From: an uncultured Coriobacteriales bacterium
Lineage (GTDB): Bacteria; Actinomycetota; Coriobacteriia; Coriobacteriales; UMGS124
DNA length: 35,178 bases
Assembly (NCBI GenBank): GCA_902464015.1
Contig: CABQHM010000034.1
Coordinates: 1 to 35,178 of the forward strand
Direction of reading: 5' to 3'
Within the stretch, counting starts at the first letter, position 1. The number at the start of each line of letters is the position of its first letter. The position numbers were made by a program, and so were the translations under genes. The notes beneath the pieces were generated by a model that was not told where the DNA came from, did not search any database, and saw only the letters and a program-made list of their open reading frames with translations. Positions 1 through 6,985 of the stretch are shown in pieces.

Positions 1-2
1 GG

Positions 3-98
3 GTTCCCGACCCCACTGCGCCTTATGACGCTTATGATGAATCGGACGACACGGAGGAAGTGGCGAGGGCCGGGTATCTTCAGGCTGTGGGGCGATAA
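3..98 (+). CDS. C-terminal end of an unidentified protein (partial)
   Basis: The window opens inside a reading frame that stays open for 31 codons and ends with TAA at 96-98. The tail is acidic (Asp/Glu-rich with several Tyr). The stop is followed at once by an AGGAGG that serves the next gene, which supports this being the upstream member of the same operon. Too little is left to name a family; a regulator or a small enzyme are equally possible. Confidence 0.45.
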   Translation, partial: VPDPTAPYDAYDESDDTEEVARAGYLQAVGR

Positions 99-110
99 AG
101 GAGGATGACT

Positions 111-953
111 GTGCGCTATAAAATTGAAAAGAACACGGTGCAGGAGACGCTGATCATTCCGCTGTACGCACGGAAAATGTGCTCCGAGCTGTACCCCAAT
201 TTGTACCGAGATGAGGCGGCGCGGCGGCTGGTAAACGCGGTCGACTATGATTTTTCCGCCTTGGAGAAAAAATCCCGCAATTTGATGCAGCGCTTCGGCT
301 TCCTTGAGGTCGCCATGCGGCAGAACGACCTTGCCTACGAGGTGCGGGAGTATCTGAAAAGTCATCCCAATGCGGCGGTGGTGAATCTCGGCTGCGGGTT
401 GGACAGCACAGGTCGGGCTTGCGATAACGGTAAGTGCAAGCTCTACAATCTGGACTTTCCGGACGTCATCGCTGTGCGCAACGAGCTGCTCCCAGCCGGG
501 GATCGGGAGGAAAATATCCCCTGCGACCTCAACGATACATCGTGGTTTGAGAGAATCGACGCCTCCGGCGGCGCGGTCTTTTTTGCGGCGGGAGTGTTCT
601 ACTATTTCCTAAAGGAGCAGGTAAAAACACTGGTACGTGCTATGGCAGACGCCTTTCAAGGCGGCGTACTTGTGTTTGACGCCGCCAACGAAAAGGCGGT
701 GAAACTGATGCTGAAAACATGGCTGAAGGATGCCGAGATTAAGGATGTGGGCGCATACTTTGCCGTTTCGGACGCGAAAAGCGAGATCGGCGCGTGGGAC
801 AGCAGTTTGCGGGTCTCCAGCCGGGGCTATATGCTGGGCTACAACGATCTGAAAGACCCGTCAGTCAGCGGCTTTTTCCGCTTTCTTGCCCGAGTCGGCG
901 ACGGGATGATGAACATGCAGATCATAAAGATCGGATTTGGAGGGAAACAATGA
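111..953 (+). CDS. Class I SAM-dependent methyltransferase (leucine carboxyl methyltransferase-like)
   Basis: A protein of about 280 residues with a central NLGCGLDST glycine-rich motif (about residues 92-100), an acidic strand-end residue in YNLDFPDV, and a GVFYYF segment, the pattern of the LCM/PPM1 branch of class I methyltransferases. It should transfer a methyl group from SAM to a small acceptor that I cannot name. I place the start at GTG 111, six bases after AGGAGG; the ATG at 105 touches the Shine-Dalgarno and is less likely. The stop overlaps the next start (ATGA at 950-953), so translation is probably coupled. Codon use and lower GC match the two following genes and not the rest of the window, suggesting an imported operon of Firmicutes type. 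Confidence 0.82.
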   Translation: MRYKIEKNTVQETLIIPLYARKMCSELYPNLYRDEAARRLVNAVDYDFSALEKKSRNLMQRFGFLEVAMRQNDLAYEVREYLKSHPNAAVVNLGCGLDSTGRACDNGKCKLYNLDFPDVIAVRNELLPAGDREENIPCDLNDTSWFERIDASGGAVFFAAGVFYYFLKEQVKTLVRAMADAFQGGVLVFDAANEKAVKLMLKTWLKDAEIKDVGAYFAVSDAKSEIGAWDSSLRVSSRGYMLGYNDLKDPSVSGFFRFLARVGDGMMNMQIIKIGFGGKQ

Positions 954-1882
954 AGCACCTGCACTTTGATGTGGAGACCGCCGGCTTTTACGGCGCGTAC
1001 TGGGCGTGCGCCGGCGGGCCGGATTGCGCGGTGATCGCCATGATTGGAGATGACCCGGAGGATCGGCTTGCCCGCTCGGCCGCGAGATGGCTCTGCGGGC
1101 GCGGCGTAAACGTGCTCACCATGTCGCCCGGAAAAAAGGATTACGGCCACCATAATTACCCGCTGGAGCGCATAGAGACGGCCATTTCGTGGCTGAAAGC
1201 CAACGGTAACCAAAAGATCGGCATTGCCGGTGCATCCACCACTGCAACGCTGGCGCTGACGGCGGCAGCCGTGTTCCAAAGTCTCACCCTGACCATTGCC
1301 CTGACGCCTAGCGACTTTGTGTGGCAGGGCTTTATGCAGGGCAAACGGGACGGCTGCAAGGAGTGGCCGGTCGAGGGTGAATCGCTGTTCTCCTACCGGG
1401 GCAAGCCGCTGCCCTATATGCCGTTTTGCTATCAGCATCCCGACTATTGGCACTGCATCGCCGCCGAGAGCAAACGCACCGGCGATATGGTAAACTCCCG
1501 CAAGCTGTTTGACGATTCCGAGACAGCTCATCCGATCGAGCCGGAAGAATACATTCCCGTTGAAAACATCCGGGGAAAGCTGCTGCTGATCGGCGCGGAG
1601 GACGATGCGCTGTGGGATACCGCAAAGTATATCCGCCGTATGGAAAAGCGCCTTGCGGAAAAGCCGCATGAATGCGAGATTGAAACAATGGTTTATGCTC
1701 ACGGCACCCACTTTGTCTTTCCGGAGGGGATGCTGAAAATCATGCTGCCGGTTGGCTCCGGTCTGTTTGTGCAGTTGGCGTTTCAGGCGGCAAAGAAATA
1801 TCCCAAGGAATGCCGCCAGACCCGGATAGACATCGAGAAACGGATGTGCCGGACTCTTGCGGAATGGAAAGGAGAGAAGTGA
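950..1882 (+). CDS. Alpha/beta hydrolase, BAAT/acyl-CoA thioester hydrolase C-terminal type
   Basis: A 310-residue protein. GIAGAST (about residues 86-92) fits a nucleophile elbow with Ser as nucleophile, LLIGAEDDALWD supplies the acid, and HGTHFVFPE the catalytic His, in the order of the bile-acid-CoA:amino-acid N-acyltransferase C-terminal family (PF08840). Family members hydrolyse or transfer acyl groups from thioesters; the substrate here is unknown. The start is the ATG at 950, which overlaps the methyltransferase stop; a longer frame upstream only runs antiparallel to that gene's own coding frame and is not needed. It is the second gene of the left operon and ends one base before the next gene's ATG. 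Confidence 0.8.
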   Translation: MKHLHFDVETAGFYGAYWACAGGPDCAVIAMIGDDPEDRLARSAARWLCGRGVNVLTMSPGKKDYGHHNYPLERIETAISWLKANGNQKIGIAGASTTATLALTAAAVFQSLTLTIALTPSDFVWQGFMQGKRDGCKEWPVEGESLFSYRGKPLPYMPFCYQHPDYWHCIAAESKRTGDMVNSRKLFDDSETAHPIEPEEYIPVENIRGKLLLIGAEDDALWDTAKYIRRMEKRLAEKPHECEIETMVYAHGTHFVFPEGMLKIMLPVGSGLFVQLAFQAAKKYPKECRQTRIDIEKRMCRTLAEWKGEK

Positions 1883-1883
1883 G

Positions 1884-2519
1884 ATGCGCCGGAATGGAAT
1901 GCCCATGGCAATGTGGGCAGTGTTTGCAAAGTCATTTGAAAAGCAACTGACAGAGGTGTTTGGTTATGATGCTAAAACCGCAAAAGCAATCCGAAAGACC
2001 GCAAAACTGAAGTACAAAGAGATCATCGCAAAGCTGCCCGAATTTGAAAAAGGTGATCGGTTCAGCATGAACATCATTGGCTGCGCCATGCTGGGGGCGT
2101 TCGTTCTCTGTATGCCGAGGCGGCCGGATACGGAGTCGCTGACGGTATATTATGAGAACGCTCAGATGACGCCGCTGATGAAGTGGTTCTGCCGCCAAAG
2201 CGGCAAGTCGAAGTTCACGCCCAAGGATATTGCCGGGATGAAAGCCACCGCCGCCCGGAAGGCGGCCGAGCGCAACCCCTACTCGTGGAACATGGACTTT
2301 TACGAGTACCCGGATGGCAGTGGTTATGAGGGGCGCTTTACGAAATGCGGCATCTGCACACTGATGCAGGAGCTGGGGCTTTATGACCTGACACCCGCCA
2401 TGTGCCATTTGGACTACGCCATGAGCGAAGCCGGCGGCGCGACGAGCTTTGTGAGGCAGTACACCCTTGCCTGCGGCGGCCCTTACTGCGACTGCGGATA
2501 TCAAAAGAAACGAGCGTGA
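1884..2519 (+). CDS. L-2-amino-thiazoline-4-carboxylate hydrolase family protein
   Basis: A 211-residue protein with the features I associate with the ATC-hydrolase family (PF14196): an N-terminal helical part, a central NPYSWNMDFYEYP stretch, then KCGICTLMQELGLYDLTPAMCHLDY and a Cys-rich end, GGPYCDCGYQ. Named members open the thiazoline ring on the way to cysteine, but most relatives are uncharacterised, so the reaction here is uncertain. AAGGAGAG lies about ten bases before the ATG at 1884, and the previous stop is one base upstream, so the gene is translated with its neighbours. Cysteines in the C-terminal third are conserved in the family as I remember it. Confidence 0.75.
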   Translation: MRRNGMPMAMWAVFAKSFEKQLTEVFGYDAKTAKAIRKTAKLKYKEIIAKLPEFEKGDRFSMNIIGCAMLGAFVLCMPRRPDTESLTVYYENAQMTPLMKWFCRQSGKSKFTPKDIAGMKATAARKAAERNPYSWNMDFYEYPDGSGYEGRFTKCGICTLMQELGLYDLTPAMCHLDYAMSEAGGATSFVRQYTLACGGPYCDCGYQKKRA

Positions 2520-2531
2520 GGGGGCGGAGCA

Positions 2532-2683
2532 TTGAAGTATTTTGAGTTCGGAGCGGAGCACCCGGAGCTGATGGTGATGCCCCACGGCGGAAAGATCGAT
2601 ATTTTCTATGGCGTGTCCTACGGAACGTTCATCCTCATGGACGTTCTGGCAGACGAACGCCTGACCATGCCGGGAGGCGCACT
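2532..2683 (+). pseudogene. Truncated alpha/beta hydrolase with an internal deletion
   Basis: The frame starts at TTG 2532, 12 bases after the preceding stop. It reads like a hydrolase N-terminus ending in an oxyanion-type HGG, and only about ten residues later comes GVSYG, a GxSxG nucleophile elbow. In this fold the two are normally separated by some 60-80 residues, so a middle piece appears to be lost. Homology also stops near 2683, where the sequence turns into the 3' end of an oppositely oriented gene. Both defects sit at the right edge of the foreign-looking block 1-2680. The frame stays open to 2771 but only antisense to its neighbour. It is unlikely to be active. Confidence 0.6.
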
Positions 2684-2687
2684 AGTG

Positions 2688-2942
2688 CTATCCCTCGAAG
2701 TGCTGCATCCATGCAAGGAGAATCTGGTCGCGGTTCGCCAGGATGTACGCCTCAATCTTGCGCAAGTCTGAAGCGGGGATTGCAGCGTCGTTTCGATCGA
2801 GCTCGACACCGTCAGACGTCACCCAAAACTTAGCGGAAGTGTGAGACGGCCGTCCTTTGCAGACGTGGACGTGAGGCCGGTCTTCCTCGTTCGACCAAAA
2901 GAAGAAAACGTAACCGAGGAAGTCGACGAGGACTTTTGGCAT
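2688..2942 (-). CDS. DUF4160 domain protein
   Basis: An 84-residue protein with the family signature: MPKVL start, GYVFFFWSNEEDRPHVHV near the N-terminus, then a short basic strand and a C-terminal helix ending in QILLAWMQHFEG. DUF4160 proteins are small, often found in two-gene units with a DUF2442 partner, and sometimes proposed as toxin-antitoxin-like; the molecular role is not established. I chose the ATG at 2942 because AGGTGG is five bases upstream and family members begin with MP; a GTG nine bases earlier is possible. It lies 12 bases after the stop of the 87-residue gene, so the two form a unit. Confidence 0.78.
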   Translation of the reverse strand: MPKVLVDFLGYVFFFWSNEEDRPHVHVCKGRPSHTSAKFWVTSDGVELDRNDAAIPASDLRKIEAYILANRDQILLAWMQHFEG

Positions 2943-2954
2943 GCGAACCACCTG

Positions 2955-3218
2955 CTAAGCGCGGTCGAAGTACCCGCTGGCGAGCTGCCAGATGAGCAGT
3001 TCGTTGTTGCGCAGGTAGTTTTGCATGGACATGAGCTCGTCTTGGGAGAACCCATAGGTCTTGTCGAACGAGCAGGCGGGAATCGAGCCCTCGGCGAAGT
3101 CGAAACCGGAGTCGTTGGGCCGCTCGAAGTAGACGCGGATGTAGTCGGTGCCCCGGTCTGTGCGAATGTCGGAGAAGGTCAGGACGTTGTCGTCTATGGT
3201 CGAGTAGTAGTGTTTCAT
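2955..3218 (-). CDS. Small hypothetical protein paired with DUF4160
   Basis: An 87-residue protein beginning MKHYYSTIDDNV, acidic, with a predicted mixed fold and a C-terminal helical region (ELMSMQNYLRNNELLIWQLA). I do not recognise a family. It occupies the position that a DUF2442 protein usually holds before DUF4160, but I do not see clear DUF2442 features. GGAG lies about ten bases before the ATG at 3218. Its likely co-transcription with the DUF4160 gene is the only functional clue. Confidence 0.65.
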   Translation of the reverse strand: MKHYYSTIDDNVLTFSDIRTDRGTDYIRVYFERPNDSGFDFAEGSIPACSFDKTYGFSQDELMSMQNYLRNNELLIWQLASGYFDRA

Positions 3219-3305
3219 AGGATTGACTCCAATCCATGAGGGCGTCTTTGCGGTGCACATGTTCCTCGAGATTGTAGCCTGTTTTGCCGTGCGCGTTGTG
3301 GACGT

Positions 3306-3356
3306 GCCGAGGTGCCTGCCGTCCATGTGCGACCGGCAGGCACCTCGGCGTTTTTT
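3306..3356 (+). terminator. Rho-independent terminator, plus strand
   Basis: A perfect 16-bp stem (3306-3321 with 3334-3349), 12-base loop, then six T at 3351-3356. It points along the plus strand, where no intact gene lies just upstream, so it may be the leftover terminator of a deleted gene. Confidence 0.75.
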
Positions 3357-3360
3357 GCCT

Positions 3361-3800
3361 CTACCCCTCGAGGTTTTCGGTCACGAAGAGCTCAGTGCAC
3401 TTCTCGACAAGCCCGTCGTCGTAGTCGGCGGGGATGGCGGCGGGCATCGTGTTGGCGTAGGCGCCGGTGAGGGGTGCGGCGAGGCCGGCGACGCGGTCGG
3501 TTACGGTGCCCATGCACAGGGAGGCGCCGGAGTCCGCGTAGCGCAGGTAGAACACCTCGACGTTGGCGAGGGTACCTGCCGAGTAGAGGCCGGGGACGGG
3601 GTTGCGGTCGGCGTCGAGAGCCTCGGCCTTCGCGCTGATGAGCGGGGCGCCGAAGGAGCCGTTGGTGTTGGGCGTGATCTGGATGGCTTAGAAGGGTGCC
3701 TCTAGTCCGTTTGGCCTCAGCCTGAAGTAGTCGACGGCGGACGGGCTCCCTTTTTGCTGCGGCGGAGTATTGGCTACCGTGCGCGGACCGCCCTGCGAGC
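3361..3800 (-). pseudogene. Flavoprotein C-terminal relic fused to the tail of a Tat-exported protein
   Basis: Read on the minus strand, 3555-3690 encodes the C-terminal FAD-binding part of a fumarate-reductase-like flavoprotein: AIQITPNTNGSFGAPLISA, AEALDADRNPVPGLYSAGT, then ADSGASLCMGTVTDRVAG. A TAA at 3688-3690 sits where such proteins have Tyr (PFYAIQ), so the frame is broken. The last 37 residues (TGAYANTMPAAIP ... LFVTENLEG) are not flavoprotein. They closely match the end of the 243-residue exported protein at 6986-7717, also at DNA level over about 110 bp. The simplest reading is a deletion that joined two neighbouring genes, followed by decay. The upstream edge near 3800 is ill defined. 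Confidence 0.65.
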
Positions 3801-3804
3801 CATA

Positions 3805-3864
3805 GGTTGAGAAATCTAACGTTTTCAAGAGGAAACGGGCCCGGAAACGTTGGATTTCTCAACC
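3805..3864. repeat. Long near-perfect inverted repeat
   Basis: Arms 3805-3826 and 3844-3864 pair with one mismatch and one extra base around a 17-base loop containing GGGCCC. No T run follows on either strand, so it is not a classical terminator. It lies at the decayed start of the flavoprotein relic and could be an end of a small mobile repeat or an operator. Confidence 0.65.
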
Positions 3865-3992
3865 TGCGTCTCGCGTGTCCGGCCGGGGGTCGTGTTGCCG
3901 TTGGCAAGAGTACATGAAGCCCCCATTGCCGGCCAAACAGCCATATGATTCGCCTGAACCCAGCACCGGCGAGACCCACGGAGGCGGCCGAG

Positions 3993-4127
3993 ATGGACGG
4001 GACGGCAAGGGACGCGGAGCTCTTCTTCGAGCGGCACAAGGACGTCTACCCCTTGTGTTCGGACGCCCCACCTCTCCTTCTTGACAAATCAACCCCTAAA
4101 CGTCAAACCGACAAAAAATCTCCCTGA
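3993..4127 (+). pseudogene. Possible truncated small gene, weakly DUF5655-like
   Basis: ATG 3993 is preceded at eight bases by GGAGG. The first 20 or so residues (MDGTARDAELFFERHKDVYP) resemble the phage-like small proteins with an FFxxHxxxxxLY motif, then the reading turns into proline- and lysine-rich sequence with no family character. It could be the broken start of a DUF5655-type gene. The evidence is thin. Confidence 0.25.
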
Positions 4128-4232
4128 TACACTCCCGCCAAAGGGGCGGGTCGCATTGACCGGAGGCGCGCGTTGGGGCATTCGCACACGGGTTCGATGG
4201 GCTCGCAAAGCACAGGGAGGAAGGGGATCCCC

Positions 4233-5255
4233 ATGTTCTTCTACGAGCCGCTTTCGGGGACGGCGATAGTGAGCGTCCTGCTCTACCTGGTGTTTCTCAT
4301 TGGCATGAACGAGCTGTCGCGCCTCAACAAATGGGTGGGCGGCGCAATCTTCATCGCCTTGCCCACGGTGTTCACGATATTCGTCTGGCCGCACACGGCG
4401 GTTGAGGGCACAGGCGCGGGCACGTGGTTCCAGTGGGTGAAGACCTATTCGTGCCTGGCGGGCGCGATTCTCGGGTGGCTCATCGTGTACTTCCCCGCAT
4501 TCCAGAAGAAGTACGTCGTCTGCATTCCGCCCATCATCTTCGCTATCAACATCCTTGAGGCCTGCATCCGCGACTTCCAGCTCGCGGGCGTCAACGGCAT
4601 CGTGGACGGCTACATGGTGGTCGGCGGCCCCTGGAACGTCATCAACGGCATCGCCGGCATCCTGAATGCCCTGTGTATCTGCGGTTTCTTCGGCATCATC
4701 GTTAGCCGTGGCAAGAAGAAGGACTTCGTTTGGCCCGACCAGCTGTGGTTCTGGATCATTGGCTACGACCTGTGGAACTTCGCCTACACCTACAACAGCG
4801 TCTCCGACCGTTCCATGTACTGCGGTCTGGTGCTGCTGGCGGCCTGCACCATCCCGGCGTTTTTCATCAAGCGCGGCGCCTACGCGCAGCACCGCGTGCG
4901 CACGCTTGCCGTGAACATGATCGTGACCATGACGGTGCCGTGGTTCTTCCTGCACCCCGCCTTCATCGTGCATTCTACGAATGACCCGGCGGCCCACATG
5001 ACCATCTCGGTCATCGCGCTGCTGTTCAACGCCGGCGTGTTCGTCCACCAGACCTACACCATCGCGGTCAAGAAGCGCAACCCCTTCAAACAGGAGCTTT
5101 ACATCGACAACCCTGGTTTCCGCAAGGTGTACCTCGACAGCATCGACGTCCCCGAGGACCAGCGCGAGGCCGCCCTGGCCAACTTGGAGGAGTTCGGTTA
5201 CAAGGCAGCCTGGGATGAGAAGGGCCGCGTCAAGACCATGGTGACGCGTCCGTAA
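4233..5255 (+). CDS. DUF5692-like multi-pass membrane protein
   Basis: A 340-residue protein with about eight to nine hydrophobic segments spread from residue 10 to about 285 and a soluble charged C-terminus of some 50 residues. Sequence style and length match what I recall as DUF5692 family membrane proteins of Coriobacteriia; its function is unknown. The start is ATG 4233, nine bases after GGGAGGA; the frame is open further upstream but without a ribosome site. The gene precedes a divergently unrelated TetR gene on the same strand (178 bases apart), which may control it. No catalytic motif is visible. Transport or a structural membrane role is a guess. Confidence 0.75.
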   Translation: MFFYEPLSGTAIVSVLLYLVFLIGMNELSRLNKWVGGAIFIALPTVFTIFVWPHTAVEGTGAGTWFQWVKTYSCLAGAILGWLIVYFPAFQKKYVVCIPPIIFAINILEACIRDFQLAGVNGIVDGYMVVGGPWNVINGIAGILNALCICGFFGIIVSRGKKKDFVWPDQLWFWIIGYDLWNFAYTYNSVSDRSMYCGLVLLAACTIPAFFIKRGAYAQHRVRTLAVNMIVTMTVPWFFLHPAFIVHSTNDPAAHMTISVIALLFNAGVFVHQTYTIAVKKRNPFKQELYIDNPGFRKVYLDSIDVPEDQREAALANLEEFGYKAAWDEKGRVKTMVTRP

Positions 5256-5297
5256 ACGTCTGGCGACTCGCGCACCGCCGCACCCGCGCCCGCGGTC

Positions 5298-5326
5298 TTA
5301 ACCCGCTCAAGGACGAGATCTATAAT
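5298..5326 (+). promoter_or_regulatory. Candidate promoter of the TetR gene
   Basis: TTAACC at 5298-5303 and a perfect TATAAT at 5321-5326 are 17 bases apart, leaving a leader of about 100 bases before GTG 5434. The -10 box is consensus, the -35 box matches at four of six. Confidence 0.5.
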
Positions 5327-5433
5327 GACACACGGAATTATCGAGAGGTCGTTGAGGAGAACCGCTAGGTTCTAGCTGCCGCGTTGTGTTTCGAGTCGAG
5401 CATGGCGGTTCCTCGACGGACGGAGGTGCTGCC

Positions 5434-6135
5434 GTGCCGGTGCAGAGAAGCGCGTCGATACCCGGGTTCGACCCTGACCTGCCGCATCCCGTGACGCGGC
5501 AGGTCAGGCATAGTGCGCGACTGGACGGCATGGCCGGCGACATCATGCTTGCCGCCCGCGACCTGTATGAGACTGAAGGGGTGGCCGCCACCAGCCTGGC
5601 GGCCATCGCTCGCAAGGCGGGCGTGACGCGCACTCTCGTGTACTACTACTTCCCCGACAAGCAAGCCGTGACCGACGCTGTGCTCGACGACTATCTCGAG
5701 GACCTGGTAGAGAGTGTGTCCACTTGGAACGAGCTGCGGGCGTTCGGCGACACTCCATCGGAGCTGAAGAACTGTGTGTCGATGCTGCGCCGGGCGCTCT
5801 ACACGGCCTCGGGTTCCCCGCGCCCCATGTTTGCCGTGCTCGACGAGCTGGGCGTGCGCGACCAGTTCGCCACGCAGGCCGTCCGCGAGATCGTCGCATG
5901 CATCCAGAGCTACATCGTGTCCGAGTACATGGCCTACCGCACCATAGAGATCCAGCTGGTGCCCGAGACGTTCGGACTGCTCCTGTTCGGCCTGGCAGGC
6001 ATGATGAAGGCCAAGCCCGACATCACCGACGACGAGCTGGCCCTGCTCATCGCGCAGACCCTGCGCCTCGACATGACCGTGATTGACCCGCCGCCCTGGC
6101 CCGAGCATCCCGGCGCAGCGGGCGGCCAGGGCTAG
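5434..6135 (+). CDS. TetR/AcrR family transcriptional regulator
   Basis: A 233-residue regulator. The N-terminal DNA-binding domain carries a typical TetR helix-turn-helix: MLAARDLYETEGVAATSLAAIA then RKAGVTRTLVYYYFPDKQAV (about residues 35-78). The rest is the helical ligand-binding and dimer domain. It should repress nearby genes until a small ligand binds; the DUF5692-like gene or itself are the nearest candidates. I set the start at GTG 5434, seven bases after CGGAGG; an ATG 48 bases upstream lacks a site. The last 99 residues are duplicated almost identically at 7847-8145. Confidence 0.88.
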   Translation: MPVQRSASIPGFDPDLPHPVTRQVRHSARLDGMAGDIMLAARDLYETEGVAATSLAAIARKAGVTRTLVYYYFPDKQAVTDAVLDDYLEDLVESVSTWNELRAFGDTPSELKNCVSMLRRALYTASGSPRPMFAVLDELGVRDQFATQAVREIVACIQSYIVSEYMAYRTIEIQLVPETFGLLLFGLAGMMKAKPDITDDELALLIAQTLRLDMTVIDPPPWPEHPGAAGGQG

Positions 6136-6288
6136 CGGCACTCCATGGCGAGATGGGCGGCATAGACCGGGGCGTAGATGCGGTCTATGCCGATCTTCGC
6201 GCGTCCATGGCCATCAGGGCTTGCCGTGCCTGCGCGCGCTTCCAGGTAGGCTGCTCCTCGATTGTTGAGCTGGAGGCTCAAAATTGCC
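6132..6288 (-). pseudogene. Possible C-terminal relic of a DUF4143-type ATPase
   Basis: The minus strand holds an open stretch of about 50 codons ending with TAG at 6132-6134, overlapping the TetR stop. It has coding-like base use and ends KIGIDRIYAPVYAAHLAMEC. The pattern Lys, then Pro-x-Tyr-x-Ala, weakly resembles the end of the intact ATPase at 15584-16918 (VTLPLYMAAFAF). It lies on the gene side of repeat array A exactly as the intact ATPase lies beside array C. A stop upstream means the body of the gene is gone. The family call is a guess. Confidence 0.25.
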
Positions 6289-6305
6289 CTTCACCTGCGC
6301 ATGTA

Positions 6306-6420
6306 ACGCTTTTCCAACACGATTTGCCCTGATTCGGCACGCTTTTCCAACACAGTTTGGGCCAATCCAGCACGCTTTTCCAACACGATTTCAGGGAATT
6401 TGACACGCTTTTCCAACCTT
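6306..6420. repeat. Repeat array A: four motifs at exact 33-bp spacing
   Basis: The core ACGCTTTTCCAACAC starts at 6306, 6339, 6372 and (diverging after CCAAC) 6405, always 33 bases apart. The 12-15 bases between cores vary. On the minus strand the core reads TTGGAAAAGCGT, close to the CTGGAAAAGCTGCA core of array C. The even spacing of about three helical turns suits a row of protein-binding sites on one face of the DNA. It is too short-period and too uneven between cores for CRISPR. Confidence 0.85.
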
Positions 6421-6536
6421 ATTGAAAACACCCCGTATCAGGCATACCCCACAATTTGCCTGTGCGGGAGTGTGGGCGGCCACGCCGGCGGCCTCCTCTT
6501 CCCGTGCTCCGTGTCGGAGGGGCCCATATGCTGTAT

Positions 6537-6603
6537 CACCTCATACGGAAAGTATTTGCATCATTTCAGGCCCAAATGATGCAAATACAAGGTAAATGAG
6601 GCA
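6537..6603. repeat. 67-bp nested palindrome, copy 1
   Basis: A perfect 15-bp inverted repeat (6552-6566 with 6574-6588, core ATTTGCATCAT) with a 7-base loop sits inside an outer pair CCTCAT/ATGAGG (6539-6544, 6596-6601). Copy 2 is at 8170-8236 in the same orientation. Identity continues a few bases past the palindrome (GATAAAGG) and then stops. Confidence 0.8.
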
Positions 6604-6905
6604 GATAAAGGTTTGTCCTGGAGAGGCTTGCAGAGGGGCGAGCTTCCATTGTTTCAGGTTGATATTTGGAAACGGGCGTATCCGTCGATTGGGCGAGCTG
6701 CGTGCCTATCGATGCGTGGGATTCGAGCTCTTTGTTTCCTATAAGAACGACGCCCGCCCGACTTCGGCGCGTGGCCAGAGTCGGGCGGGCGTATGCCTGC
6801 GCTTGTTTGTGTTGATGTTCACTAAGAAGTGGTCCTGAGGGGGTGGACCTGTCCCGTGCGGCGCCGGCGGTGCGGCACCGCTCGACGATCCCTCGGCAAA
6901 CGGAA
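6604..6905. other. Gene-free stretch with a GC-rich hairpin
   Basis: I see no convincing gene between palindrome copy 1 and the terminator at 6906. It holds a perfect 13-bp inverted repeat, 6751-6763 with 6779-6791 (CGCCCGCCCGACT and its complement, 15-base loop). This could be a transcription stop without a T run or a structured RNA. Short open frames across it lack ribosome sites. Confidence 0.4.
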
Positions 6906-6946
6906 CCGCCCCCTTCCCCGGATGGCACGTTTGGGGAAGGGGGCGG
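6906..6946 (-). terminator. Terminator of the Tat-exported protein gene
   Basis: A perfect 14-bp GC-rich stem (6906-6919 with 6933-6946) and 13-base loop, about 40 bases after the minus-strand stop at 6986. On the minus strand it is followed by TTCCGTTT, a weak T run. Confidence 0.7.
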
Positions 6947-6985
6947 ACTTTCTCCGGTTGAGAGCAGTCTCGCTTGCGGGATGGG

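Noticed and set aside
2532..2771. Intact 79-residue protein
   Set aside because: Its last 30 residues are antisense to the DUF4160 gene and the hydrolase motifs are misspaced, so it is a remnant.
4081..4130. TTGACA at 4081 as a promoter for the DUF5692-like gene
   Set aside because: No -10 box at 16-18 bases; TGATAC at 4125 is too far. The TTGAC/GTCAA dyad may be an operator, but support is too weak to list.
6306..6420. Repeat array A as a CRISPR array
   Set aside because: The period is 33 bases with a conserved part of only 15-20; spacers would be about 13-18 bases. No cas gene is in the window, and similar arrays of other cores occur elsewhere.
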